Made by a program: the position numbers and the translations under genes
Source: Panagrolaimus kolymaensis
Taxonomy: Eukaryota; Nematoda; Chromadorea; Rhabditida; Panagrolaimidae
Direction of reading: 5' to 3'
Assembly: GCA_028622995.1 (NCBI GenBank)
Contig: JAJQJQ010000051.1
Span: forward strand, 310,001-374,000
Length of the DNA stretch: 64,000 nt
The notes under the pieces: generated by a model
Databases searched by the model: none
Told to the model about the DNA's origin: nothing
Seen by the model: only the letters and a program-made list of their open reading frames with translations
Shown here: one piece after another, positions 49,403-61,221 of the stretch
Layout of the letters: every line of letters begins with the position of its first letter
Position numbering within the stretch: position 1 is the first letter of the stretch

Positions 49403-51699
49403 ATGATGTCGTCTTCGTCGCATTTCAGCGTCTTCTTCCTGACTCTTCTCTTGATCCTTCCATCGTCTTCATGGGCTCTTCTTCGACCGAATCGACATGT
49501 TTTGGCTTCAAATGATACCGTTCTCTCATCAATCAATTCCAACTTCAACAATCAATTTGATTATCTCACATCCGATGATGAAGCTCGTTCTATTGGAACT
49601 CAACATGGGAATGATGTACATATAGCAAGTCGTGGTGATATCGAAGCTATCCTGGATGATGATTTTTTGACATTTGGATTTTGTACTCAAACATGCATTG
49701 GAAAGTGAGTTTAATCTTTTTTATTTTTCATATTAACTTTCCATTTCTAGAGTTAGTGTATCTTTTGATGGAACTCCTGCTTCCAATTCTCCTACTTCAA
49801 ATCAATGTTCATTTATTGCTGGCGCTGAAAAAGCTTATGTTTGGTTTATGGACTCAGTGACAAGTTAAACTCTTTATATCAAATTATCTATTGTTTATAA
49901 AATTTATTTTAGGCCGTCTGGATAGAAATCTTGCAGATGGATGTGGTCAAGCTACGATCAAAAGCCCTAAAATGGATTTTATGGTACACCAAATGACATT
50001 ATCTTCAAGTGGTTGTGATCCTAAAGTGGGTAATGATAAAATTGTTAAACTCAAAGTCGAAACTGTTTCACCATCCTGTGTTCTTATAGTGGCATGTCGT
50101 TGTTACAAATCTTTAGCTATTAATGTTTTGCTTTTTAGAAAAATGCAAAGATCATACCATCATCAGTTTCAACAACAACCGTATCTGAAGCACCATGGTC
50201 AATTACAACATCGACATCGTCAACAGAAGAAGGTGGAATGCCTATTTATGGATGGGTACTCATCGGAGTTTTTGTTTTCCTTATCTTCATTGGTCTTTGT
50301 ATACTCGTGTATGTTTTCTTGTTTTTTGGCTTCTAAAATCTTGTGTTTTTTAGGATATGGTTGGTTATGAAAGAAAAATCAAAGAAGCATGGTCCTCCTG
50401 AAGGTGAATACAAAGCTGTAGCAATGGGAACAAAGAAGGTCATGATTGAAATGCCTGAATCGCCTAAAAAGAAGATTCAAAAGAAAGCATCAGTGGAAAA
50501 CAACAATGGTGAACATGAAGAACCTATGAAGCCAACAGTAGAATCGAAAATTGAACAAGTTAAAGAAGCTGCTCCTGTGAAAAAGAAAATGGAAAAAGAA
50601 GAACAAGTCAAAGCTCAACAACCTGAACCTTCTGCTGAAAAGATTGCTCCTGTTATCGTCGTCAAAGCAAAAAAAATCAAAGTTCCAAAAAATCCTCATG
50701 TTCCATATCCAATGGCATTTCGATCAGAATACAACAAGGCAAAATCTCTCAAATCTGGAACTCATTCCGTTTCTGACAAAATGGTCCTTAACAAAGAAGC
50801 TCTCATGGAATCTCATGTTGATTCACTTTCTCGTCATGAATGTCTTGATAAAGTGTCATATGCAGAAGCTGCACAAATGAGAAAGTAAGTTTTCGAATTA
50901 TTGGTAAACTAATAATAACACAATTCTTTTTTAGAAATTATCCTATAGTCAAATGCAGAAAAGTTCAAGAAAGTGAAGTCAACCTCTTCCTCCTCTCCAT
51001 CTCTGAAATGAATGCTGAATTGAATCGAATGATGTTTGTCTTTACATAATCCTTTTTACTTCTAACTATTTACGTTTAGGGCTGAAGCTGAAAAGGTTCT
51101 TGTTGAATGCGGGGTTCAATTCGATGATAAGAAGCAAATCACTAAGATGACAGAAATGGCTCGTAAATATCTTAGACATCGTTTAACTCCTGAAATTCAT
51201 GTTTACTTTGCTTTCGGTGCTGAATACTCTCAACATATCACATCTGATTTGGACATGATTCACAAGTTCTCGCTTCCTTTGCTTATGGTCATTGCTTTGA
51301 TGCCTCGTTTTCCCGAATTCAATCGTCGAAAAGCATGTACTTGGATTCGGTTAGCTTTATTTATGGTTTCTTTTTATAAACTTATCTTTATTTTTTAGTC
51401 GTCAAGCTCCTACAATTCGTAAAGAATGTCCTCTTCGTGATAGAACATCAAAACCATTTCCAATCCATATCCTCGAAAGGGCCTATTTCAAGAGTATCAA
51501 GGATTTCACGAATATCGATGGTCTTGATACCGATTCAACTTCTGGTGAAAAGCAGCCATCAAATCAATCTCAACCAAGTAATCAATCAACGGTCATCGAT
51601 CTTAAGAAAATCCCAGCTGAAGACGTCACTCAAGAAAGCAAAACAAAGAAGAAGATCAACAACAAGAAGCAACACAAAGGAAAAAAGAATGAAAAATGA
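49403..51699 (+). CDS. Receptor-like membrane protein, tandem copy 2
   Basis: Eight exons (49403-49704, 49751-49863, 49913-50091, 50139-50308, 50354-50884, 50935-51033, 51080-51349, 51399-51699) give 654 aa with the same plan as copy 1: signal peptide, six-Cys ectodomain, stalk, one membrane helix, Lys/Glu-rich linker and conserved cytosolic domain. After the shared signal region the ectodomain is strongly diverged from copy 1 (for example VTSRLDRNLADGCGQ against GIGYDKSVYAGCGH), while exons 4-8 differ by only a few residues. At intron 3 the donor matching copy 1 reads GTG|GCATGT, so either a GC-AG intron is used or the upstream in-phase ATA|GTGGCA. The ATG is that of MMSSSS, as in copy 1; the open frame above it has no better start. 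Confidence 0.82.
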
Positions 51700-51784
51700 T
51701 CATGTTTTATTGCAATATTAATTTTATGTGTGTTAATAAAAAATAAATAATTACAAAAACAAACGTTTTATCTTATAAAAAATT

Positions 51785-52180
51785 CTAAGAAAGCTTTCTT
51801 TTGCATTTTTTCTTATCAAATATTGGAGTACTTTGAAGAACACTTATTGCATCCAACTTTGCTTCATTAAATTTTAAAACTTTGTAACAACTTCTTTCAC
51901 CATTACCACCTATGTCTCCATCGATGGTATTACTTCTTCCAAAAGGTTTTCGAGTGGTGGTGGTGGTTTCTGTTGATGCTCGCCGCGCTGGTGGAGGAGG
52001 CTGGATTGGAAGTGCCTATGGTATATTTCGAGATGAGTTTTGCCTCCAATGAATTCCTTTAAAAGCTGGATAATAAATCACTCCAAAAATTAAGAATTTC
52101 AATGGCATTAAAAAATTGACTGTATTAACGAAAGGATAAAATGAATAAGGTAAATTATGTCTTCTTTCCTTAGATTTTTG
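51785..52180 (-). pseudogene. Minus-strand ORF remnant with one amber stop
   Basis: Reading from 52180 to the TAG at 51785, one frame stays open for about 130 codons except for a single TAG at 52016-52018. The upstream part (52019-52180) is hydrophobic and looks like a membrane segment (FVNTVNFLMPLKFLIFGVIY, then YPAFKGIHWRQN). The downstream part is a tail with PPPP, a Thr run, RKPFGRSN and a Cys/Lys-rich end. Composition is balanced and unlike the nearby A/T spacer. It may be the last membrane helix and tail of a serpentine receptor, but that is a guess. A short intron ending in ACCATAG|GC is an alternative to a nonsense mutation. Confidence 0.45.
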
Positions 52181-52432
52181 TCATTATTAGGTGAATTTGT
52201 GTAATAGCATTTTTCATATCCAAAATAAATCTATGTTTTAAAGTATTAATAAAGCTCTTTTCAAATAATATTGTCATTTAATTTTTGATAACAGTATGTG
52301 GAAGATAAGTAAAAAGGTGGATAAAATCTGCTGTAAATATTTAATGTTTTTACTTTTGGATGAGAGATTATTGAGGAATTAAAAAAGTAATGCTTGCTGG
52401 ATATTGGTTTACCAAATAAAAATATTTGATAG

Positions 52433-52539
52433 TAAGCCCTCTAACCTCGTCAAGGTTTCCAGCTTCTAGAGGGTTATGGTTTTTGTTAACGGGGAACAAT
52501 GCTTGTGCAAAACAAACCCCGGTACTTCCTAAAGGAAGA
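52433..52539 (+). ncRNA. Candidate structured element in spacer 2
   Basis: Same stem-loop block as at 48451, with GATAAC changed to GTTAAC, AAAGC to AATGC and GGTTCTT to GGTACTT. The main stems are kept. Confidence 0.3.
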
Positions 52540-53386
52540 ATAGATTTTAAAGAATAATAAATAATAAAGGTGTAATATACGCGCAAGTTGGTAAACATTA
52601 AAATTCTTGTTATATCTCAAAATACAAGTTAATTCTATGAAAGATATTTTGGTGTTTCTTTTTCTATAATATTTTTTAATTATACAAAAACTAAAGAGAA
52701 TTAAAAAAATAAGTAAAATTAAAAAGGCATTCTTTTTAAAGTAAAAAATTTTCACATTTTATCCATAAAAACTTTGGAAAAAAGGGAAAATTTTATTACT
52801 TTAAAAAGAATTCAAAAAACTTTAGTGCCTTTAGAAAGAAAAATATGTATCGCAAAAAACATACATCAAAAATCAAAGTTAAATAAATGTTCGACGAAGC
52901 CTTTCACGAAGATAGTAAAAAAAAAGATAAATAATTTTCCATTGTTTATTCGTTTCTAAATTTAACAAACTTCTGAAAGCTTCCAAAAAAACGAACTAAA
53001 AAAGAGAATCTGTTTTTCCAATTCATTTTTACTTTTTCTATTTAGAGTGATTCGTCATTTAAAATATTGTAATTAGTTTCATTCATGATAATCCTCGAGC
53101 TCGAATAACAAAATGGACATACTTGGCTTTGATAAAATTCAAAAAGCCAGTTATTTGGGGCAAAATGCTCCAAGAAAGAACGGATAATGTTTGCCTAAAA
53201 ATTTTGATTTCTTTGATGTAAAAATGTTAGTTGAAGTTTCTGCTCATCAAAAATTTGCAAGGAAAAAAAAAAGTTTAATGCAAATTTATTTTCTCTTTTT
53301 TTTTCATCTTCAAATGCCGTCGTTTTCCTACATAAGTCAAACGTTTGATCATTTTCAAAGTCATTTGTTCATTTTCAAAAAGTGAA

Positions 53387-55683
53387 ATGATGTCGTCTTC
53401 GTCGCATTTCAGCGTCTTCTTCCTGACTCTTCTCTTGATCCTTCCATCGTCTTCATGGGCTCTTCTTCGACCGAATCGACATGTTTTGGCTTCAAATGAT
53501 ACCGTTCTCTCATCAATCAATTCCAACTTCAACAATCAATTTGATTATCTCACATCCGATGATGAAGCTCGTTCTATTGGAACTCAACATGGGAATGATG
53601 TACATATAGCAAGTCGTGGTGATATCGAAGCTATCCTGGATGATGATTTTTTGACATTTGGATTTTGTACTCAAACATGCATTGGAAAGTGAGTTTAATC
53701 TTTTTTATTTTTCATATTAACTTTCCATTTCTAGAGTTAGTGTATCTTTTGATGGAACTCCTGCTTCCAATTCTCCTACTTCAAATCAATGTTCATTTAT
53801 TGCTGGCGCTGAAAAAGCTTATGTTTGGTTTATGGACTCAGTGACAAGTTAAACTCTTTATATCAAATTATCTATTGTTTATAAAATTTATTTTAGGCCG
53901 TCTGGATAGAAATCTTGCAGATGGATGTGGTCAAGCTACGATCAAAAGCCCTAAAATGGATTTTATGGTACACCAAATGACATTATCTTCAAGTGGTTGT
54001 GATCCTAAAGTGGGTAATGATAAAATTGTTAAACTCAAAGTCGAAACTGTTTCACCATCCTGTGTTCTTATAGTGGCATGTCGTTGTTACAAATCTTTAG
54101 CTATTAATGTTTTGCTTTTTAGAAAAATGCAAAGATCATACCATCATCAGTTTCAACAACAACCGTATCTGAAGCACCATGGTCAATTACAACATCGACA
54201 TCGTCAACAGAAGAAGGTGGAATGCCTATTTATGGATGGGTACTCATCGGAGTTTTTGTTTTCCTTATCTTCATTGGTTTTTGTATACTCGTGTATGTTT
54301 TCTTGTTTTTTGGCTTCTAAAATCTTGTGTTTTTTAGGATATGGTTGGTTATGAAAGAAAAATCAAAGAAGCATGGTCCTCCTGAAGGTGAATACAAAGC
54401 TGTAGCAATGGGAACAAAGAAGGTCATGATTGAAATGCCTGAATCGCCTAAAAAGAAGATTCAAAAGAAAGCATCAGTGGAAAACAACAATGGTGAACAT
54501 GAAGAACCTATGAAGCCAACAGTAGAATCGAAAATTGAACAAGTTAAAGAAGCTGCTCCTGTGAAAAAGAAAATGGAAAAAGAAGAACAAGTCAAAGCTC
54601 AACAACCTGAACCTTCTGCTGAAAAGATTGCTCCTGTTATCGTCGTCAAAGCAAAAAAAATCAAAGTTCCAAAAAATCCTCATGTTCCATATCCAATGGC
54701 ATTTCGATCAGAATACAACAAGGCAAAATCTCTCAAATCTGGAACTCATTCCGTTTCTGACAAAATGGTCCTTAACAAAGAAGCTCTCATGGAATCTCAT
54801 GTTGATTCACTTTCTCGTCATGAATGTCTTGATAAAGTGTCATATGCAGAAGCTGCACAAATGAGAAAGTAAGTTTTCGAATTATTGGTAAACTAATAAT
54901 AACACAATTCTTTTTTAGAAATTATCCTATAGTCAAATGCAGAAAAGTTCAAGAAAGTGAAGTCAACCTCTTCCTCCTCTCCATCTCTGAAATGTATGCT
55001 GAATTGAATCGAATGATGTTTGTCTTTACATAATCCTTTTTACTTCTAACTTTTTACGTTTAGGGCTGAAGCTGAAAAGGTTCTTGTTGAATGCGGGGTT
55101 CAATTCGATGATAAGAAGCAAATCACTAAGATGACAGAAATGGCTCGTAAATATCTTAGACATCGTTTAACTCCTGAAATTCATGTTTACTTTGCTTTCG
55201 GTGCTGAATACTCTCAACATATCACATCTGATTTGGACATGATTCACAAGTTCTCGCTTCCTTTGCTTATGGTCATTGCTTTGATGCCTCGTTTTCCCGA
55301 ATTCAATCGTCGAAAAGCATGTACTTGGATTCGGTTAGCTTTATTTATGGTTTCTTTTTATAAACTTATCTTTATTTTTTAGTCGTCAAGCTCCTACAAT
55401 TCGTAAAGAATGTCCTCTTCGTGATAGAACATCAAAACCATTTCCAATCCATATCCTCGAAAGGGCCTATTTCAAGAGTATCAAGGATTTCACGAATATC
55501 GATGGTCTTGATACCGATTCAACTTCTGGTGAAAAGCAGCCATCAAATCAATCTCAACCAAGTAATCAATCAACGGTCATCGATCTTAAGAAAATCCCAG
55601 CTGAAGACGTCACTCAAGAAAGCAAAACAAAGAAGAAGATCAACAACAAGAAGCAACACAAAGGAAAAAAGAATGAAAAATGA
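53387..55683 (+). CDS. Receptor-like membrane protein, tandem copy 3
   Basis: Exons at 53387-53688, 53735-53847, 53897-54075, 54123-54292, 54338-54868, 54919-55017, 55064-55333 and 55383-55683, exactly 3,984 bp after those of copy 2. The 654 aa product is almost the same as copy 2. Differences seen: Leu to Phe in the membrane helix (CTT to TTT near 54279) and Asn to Tyr in exon 6 (AAT to TAT near 54993; Tyr also in copies 1 and 4). The GC-type intron 3 donor is shared with copy 2. Such near identity, introns included, means a very recent duplication or ongoing conversion, or an assembly duplication. Confidence 0.82.
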
Positions 55684-57362
55684 TCATGTTTTATTGCAAT
55701 ATTAATTTTATGTGTGTTAATAAAAAATAAATAATTACAAAAACAAACGTTTTATCTTATAAAAAATTCTAAGAAAGCTTTCTTTTGCATTTTTTCTTAT
55801 CAAATATTGGAGTACTTTGAAGAACACTTATTGCATCCAACTTTGCTTCATTAAATTTTAAAACTTTGTAACAACTTCTTTCACCATTACCACCTATGTC
55901 TCCATCGATGGTATTACTTCTTCCAAAAGGTTTTCGAGTGGTGGTGGTGGTTTCTGTTGATGCTCGCCGCGCTGGTGGAGGAGGCTGGATTGGAAGTGCC
56001 TATGGTATATTTCGAGATGAGTTTTGCCTCCAATGAATTCCTTTAAAAGCTGGATAATAAATCACTCCAAGAAATAAGAATTCAATGGCATTAAAAAATT
56101 GACAACAAAAGGATAAAAGCAATAAGGTTTATTGCGTGGTCTTTCCTTAAAATTTTGTCATTATTAGGTTAATTTGTATGAAAGCATTTTTTAATATCCA
56201 AAATAAATGTATGTTTTCCACTATTTTTAAAGCATTTTTATAATAATTTTGTCATGTAATTTTTGATAACAATATGTGGAAGATAAGTAAATAGGTGGAT
56301 AAAATCTGCTGTAAATATTTAATGTTTTTACTTTTGGATGGGAGATTATTGAGGAATTAAAAAAGTAATGCTTGCTGGATATTGGTTTACCAAATAAAAA
56401 TATTTGATAGTAAGCCCTCTAACCTCGTCAAGGTTTCCAGCTTCTAGAGGGTTATGGTTTTTGATAACGGGGAACAAAGCTTGTGCAAAACAAACCCCGG
56501 TTCTTCCTAAAGGAAGAATAGATTTTAAAGAATAATAAATAATAAAAGTGTAATACGCGCACGATGTTAAACATTAAAATTGTAGTTGTATCTCAAAATA
56601 CAAGTTAATTCTATGAAAGATATTTTGGTGTTTCTTTTTCTATAATATTTTTTAATTATACAAAAACTAAAGAGAATTAAAAAAATAAGTAAAATTAAAA
56701 AGGCATTCTTTTTAAAGTAAAAAATTTTCACATTTTATCCATAAAAACTTTGGAAAAAAGGGAAAATTTTATTACTTTAAAAAGAATTCAAAAAACTTTA
56801 GTGCCTTTAGAAAGAAAAATATGTATCGCAAAAAACATACATCAAAAATCAAAGTTAAATAAATGTTCGACGAAGCCTTTCACGAAGATAGTAAAAAAAA
56901 AGATAAATAATTTTCCATTGTTTATTCGTTTCTAAATTTAACAAACTTCTGAAAGCTTCCAAAAAAACGAACTAAAAAAGAGAATCTGTTTTTCCAATTC
57001 ATTTTTACTTTTTCTATTTAGAGTGATTCGTCATTTAAAATATTGTAATTAGTTTCATTCATGATAATCCTCGAGCTCGAATAACAAAATGGACATACTT
57101 GGCTTTGATAAAATTCAAAAAGCCAGTTATTTGGGGCAAAATGCTCCAAGAAAGAACGGATAATGTTTGCCTAAAAATTTTGATTTCTTTGATGTAAAAA
57201 TGTTAGTTGAAGTTTCTGCTCATCAAAAATTTGCAAGGAAAAAAAAAAGTTTAATGCAAATTTATTTTCTCTTTTTTTTTCATCTTCAAATGCCGTCGTT
57301 TTCCTACATAAGTCAAACGTTTGATCATTTTCAAAGTCATTTGTTCATTTTCAAAAAGTGAA
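55684..57362. other. Spacer 3, chimeric, between copies 3 and 4
   Basis: The first part (55684 to about 56066) is like spacer 2, including the minus-strand ORF tail with its amber stop (55769 to about 56060). From there it switches to the spacer 1 version (AAGAAATAAGAATTCAATGG, AATACGCGCACGATG). The stem-loop block is at about 56411-56517 in the spacer 1 form, and the copy 4 upstream segment at about 57045-57240. Confidence 0.75.
56411..56517 (+). ncRNA. Candidate structured element in spacer 3
   Basis: Base-for-base the spacer 1 version of the stem-loop block, as far as I can read. Confidence 0.3.
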
Positions 57363-59659
57363 ATGATGTCGTCTTCGTCGCATTTCAGCGTCTTCTTCCT
57401 GACTCTTCTCTTGATCCTTCCATCGTCTTCATGGGCTCTTCTTCGACCGAATCGACATGTTTTGGCTTCAAATGATACCGTTCTCTCATCAATCAATTCC
57501 AACTTCAACAATCAATTTGATTATCTCACATCCGATGATGAAGCTCGTTCTATTGGAACTCAACATGGGAATGATGTACATATAGCAAGTCGTGGTGATA
57601 TCGAAGCTATCCTGGATGATGATTTTTTGACATTTGGATTTTGTACTCAAACATGCATTGGAAAGTGAGTTTAATCTTTTTTATTTTTCATATTAACTTT
57701 CCATTTCTAGAGTTAGTGTATCTTTTGATGGAACTCCTGCTTCCAATTCTCCTACTTCAAATCAATGTTCATTTATTGCTGGCGCTGAAAAAGCTTATGT
57801 TTGGTTTATGGACTCAGTGACAAGTTAAACTCTTTATATCAAATTATCTATTGTTTATAAAATTTATTTTAGGCCGTCTGGATAGAAATCTTGCAGATGG
57901 ATGTGGTCAAGCTACGATCAAAAGCCCTAAAATGGATTTTATGGTACACCAAATGACATTATCTTCAAGTGGTTGTGATCCTAAAGTGGGTAATGATAAA
58001 ATTGTTAAACTCAAAGTCGAAACTGTTTCACCATCCTGTGTTCTTATAGTGGCATGTCGTTGTTACAAATCTTTAGCTATTAATGTTTTGCTTTTTAGAA
58101 AAATGCAAAGATCATACCATCATCAGTTTCAACAACAACCGTATCTGAAGCACCATGGTCAATTACAACATCGACAGCGTCAACCGAAGAAGGTGGAATG
58201 CCTATTTATGGATGGGTACTCATCGGAGTTTTTGTTTTCCTTATCTTCATTGGTCTTTGTATACTCGTGTATGTTTTCTTGTTTTTTGGCTTCTAAAATC
58301 TTGTGCTTTTTAGGATATGGTTGGTTATGAAAAAAAAATCAAAGAAGCATGGTCCTCCTGAAGGTGAATACAAAGCTACAGCAATGGGAACAAAGAAGGT
58401 CGTAATTGAAATGCCTGAATCACCTAAAAAGAAGATTCAAAAGAAAGCATCAATGGAAAACAAAGAAGTTGAACATCAAGAACCTATGAAGCCAACAGTA
58501 GAATCGAAAATTGAACAAGTTAAAGAAGCTGCTCCTGTGAAAAAGAAAATGGAAAAAGAAGAACAAGTCAAAGCTCAACAACCTGAACCTTCTGCTGAAA
58601 AGATTGCTCCTGTTATCGTCGTCAAAGCAAAAAAAATCAAAGTTCCAAAAAATCCTCATGTTCCATATCCAATGGCATTTCGATCAGAATACAACAAGGC
58701 AAAATCTCTCAAATCTGGAACTCATTCCGTTTCTGACAAAATGGTCCTTAACAAAGAAGCTCTCATGGAATCTCATGTTGATTCACTTTCTCGTCATGAA
58801 TGTCTTGATAAAGTGTCATATGCAGAAGCTGCACAAATGAGAAAGTAAGTTTTCGAATTATTGGTAAACTAATAATAACACAATTCTTTTTTAGAAATTA
58901 TCCTATAGTCAAATGCAGAAAAGTTCAAGAAAGTGAAGTCAACCTCTTCCTCCTCTCCATCTCTGAAATGTATGCTGAATTGAATCGAATGATGTTTGTC
59001 TTTACATAATCCTTTTTACTTCTAACTTTTTACGTTTAGGGCTGAAGCTGAAAAGGTTCTTGTTGAATGCGGGGTTCAATTCGATGATAAGAAGCAAATC
59101 ACTAAGATGACAGAAATGGCTCGTAAATATCTTAGACATCGTTTAACTCCTGAAATTCATGTTTACTTTGCTTTCGGTGCTGAATACTCTCAACATATCA
59201 CATCTGATTTGGACATGATTCACAAGTTCTCGCTTCCTTTGCTTATGGTCATTGCTTTGATGCCTCGTTTTCCCGAATTCAATCGTCGAAAAGCATGTAC
59301 TTGGATTCGGTTAGCTTTATTTATGGTTTCTTTTTATAAACTTATCTTTATTTTTTAGTCGTCAAGCTCCTACAATTCGTAAAGAATGTCCTCTTCGTGA
59401 TAGAACATCAAAACCATTTCCAATCCATATCCTCGAAAGGGCCTATTTCAAGAGTATCAAGGATTTCACGAATATCGATGGTCTTGATACCGATTCAACT
59501 TCTGGTGAAAAGCAGCCATCAAATCAATCTCAACCAAGTAATCAATCAACGGTCATCGATCCTAAGAAAATCCCAGCTGAAGACGTCACTCAAGAAAGCA
59601 AAACAAAGAAGAAGATCAACAACAAGAAGCAACACAAAGGAAAAAAGAATGAAAAATGA
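57363..59659 (+). CDS. Receptor-like membrane protein, tandem copy 4
   Basis: Exons at 57363-57664, 57711-57823, 57873-58051, 58099-58268, 58314-58844, 58895-58993, 59040-59309 and 59359-59659, giving 654 aa. The ectodomain exons equal those of copies 2 and 3. A patch from about 58170 to 58490 (stalk to start of cytosolic linker) differs: Ser to Ala in the stalk, Glu to Lys after the helix, KAVAM to KATAM, and VENNNGEHEE replaced by MENKEVEHQE. Downstream exons return to the common sequence, except VIDP (as in copy 1) instead of VIDL in exon 8. The patch suggests gene conversion from a copy outside this window. The intron 3 donor is the GC form. Confidence 0.82.
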
Positions 59660-60050
59660 TCATGTTTTATTGCAATATTAATTTTATGAGCTTATAATAA
59701 ATAAATAATTACAAAAAGAAATATGTTGTTTGTCTACTGAATTGAATGTTTTCTTATATGAGGTTTTTGTGAAGATATTATAAATTCCAATTGGAATGAT
59801 TATCAACTAAAAGAAGCTTCAAGTTTATAAAATTTCTATCTTTTTCATGGCATTTGACGCATTGATGAAGAAATTTCTTGTTCGCTTAGTTTTTTGTTCA
59901 AAACTTTAAATATTTTATGTGTAATTTTTTAACGCAACAAACACTAACAATAAAAAACCAAAATGCAAAATAGTTATTAATTAACTTATCAAAAAGTCGG
60001 TGATTCATCCATCAATTTTCCTTTTATTTTTTTTTTCAAAAATGTAACTA
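59660..60050. repeat. Start of a fifth tandem unit
   Basis: From about 59730 (TTTGTCTACTGAATTGAATG) to about 60050 (TTCAAAAATGTAACTA) this is homologous to 45042-45380 before copy 1: TTCAAGTTTATAAAAT, ACGCAACAAACACTAACAAT and AAAAAGTCGGTGATTCATCC are shared. Homology resumes at about 61303. Confidence 0.7.
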
Positions 60051-60251
60051 GGAGAACCAATCAAAAGTAGGCGGTAGAGCTAACTGTAAATCGCTTTGCG
60101 ATTGACGGCTGATTCTAGTTTTTTATTATTAGCACGGAAAAGTTTTTAAAATAAATGAGAACCGACTTTTTTAAAACATTAAAACCATTAGGTTATTTTC
60201 CTGGATGTAAAGTTTTATAAAATTTTCATAAATTCTCTCTGGCATACACTT

Positions 60252-60632
60252 GAGAACCAATCATGCCACTATCCCCGCTGGCATATTTGGGAGAACCAAT
60301 GGTGTCCTTATCCCCACTGACATATTGGGAGAACCAATCATGCCACTATCCCCGCTGGCATATTTGGGAGAACCAATGGTGTCCTTATCCCCACTGGCAT
60401 ATTGGGAGAACCAATCATGCCACTATCCCCACTGGCATATTGGGAGAACCGATCATGCCATTATCCCCTCTGGCAAATTTGGGAGAACCAATCATGTCCT
60501 TATCCCCACTGGCATTTTGGGAGAACCGATCATGCCATTATCCCCTCTGGCAAATTTGGGAGAACCGTTCATGCCTTTATGCCCGCAGGCATATTTGGGA
60601 GAACCGCTCATGCCTTTATCTCCGCTGGCATC
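60252..60632 (+). repeat. Minisatellite, ten units of 38-39 bp
   Basis: Ten head-to-tail units with consensus GAGAACCAATCATGCC, then ATTATCCCC, then CTGGCATATTTGG. Units of 39 bp and 38 bp partly alternate; two 77 bp dimers (39+38) stand at the start and match closely. Because the unit length is not always a multiple of three, all three frames stay open, which creates false ORFs. Confidence 0.9.
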
Positions 60633-61221
60633 ATAAACCTCAAGCTGACGGACATATCAATATCCTTTTCATACTTCCAGGCCCTTAAGGGAATACCGTA
60701 CAAGTATTAAAACAATTTAGATATGCCTTCCATGTAAAAATGCCACATGAGTTACTATTTCCTAATTCTTACTGTCACTCATGTCGATTTATAGTTCCCT
60801 TCTTTAATTTCCTGAGAACCGCTCAAGAACCCACTTTTTTTCAAAAAAGAACATCACCATTGAATTCCTCATGCAAAAATACCCTAGAATCCAACGATTT
60901 GCTTTATTCTTAAAAATTTGATATATGCATGCCCTGTGGCACTTACTATGATCACATACTTAGGTTGATCACTCAATTTGGTTATTCTTTCAAAGCTTAG
61001 TAAAAATTCTTCATCCCATTGCAAAAAAAAAGCACGCTCAAAAACAAACCAACAAATTTCTTTGGCTTTCTGCTCACTTGACCTACTTTTTGGAAAAGGG
61101 AAAAAAACTACGAAAAAAAGCGAAATTTTTGAATTTTAATGTTAAAAATAGGTGTATCTCGAGATACATAAGATCTTGATATTGCTCCGTAAGTTTTTCT
61201 GAGATCTCCATATGAAACTAC

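Larger units (their letters stand above)
51700..53386. other. Spacer 2 between tandem copies 2 and 3
   Basis: It holds the minus-strand ORF remnant (51785-52180), the stem-loop cluster (about 52433-52539) and the conserved upstream segment of copy 3. From about 52190 on it aligns with spacer 1 with scattered substitutions. Confidence 0.65.

Noticed and set aside
60252..60632. CRISPR-like array
   Set aside because: Units are contiguous repeats without unique spacers, in a eukaryotic genome.
60250..60710. Three overlapping ORFs of 102-141 codons
   Set aside because: Frame-rotated translations of the 38/39 bp minisatellite, not genes.
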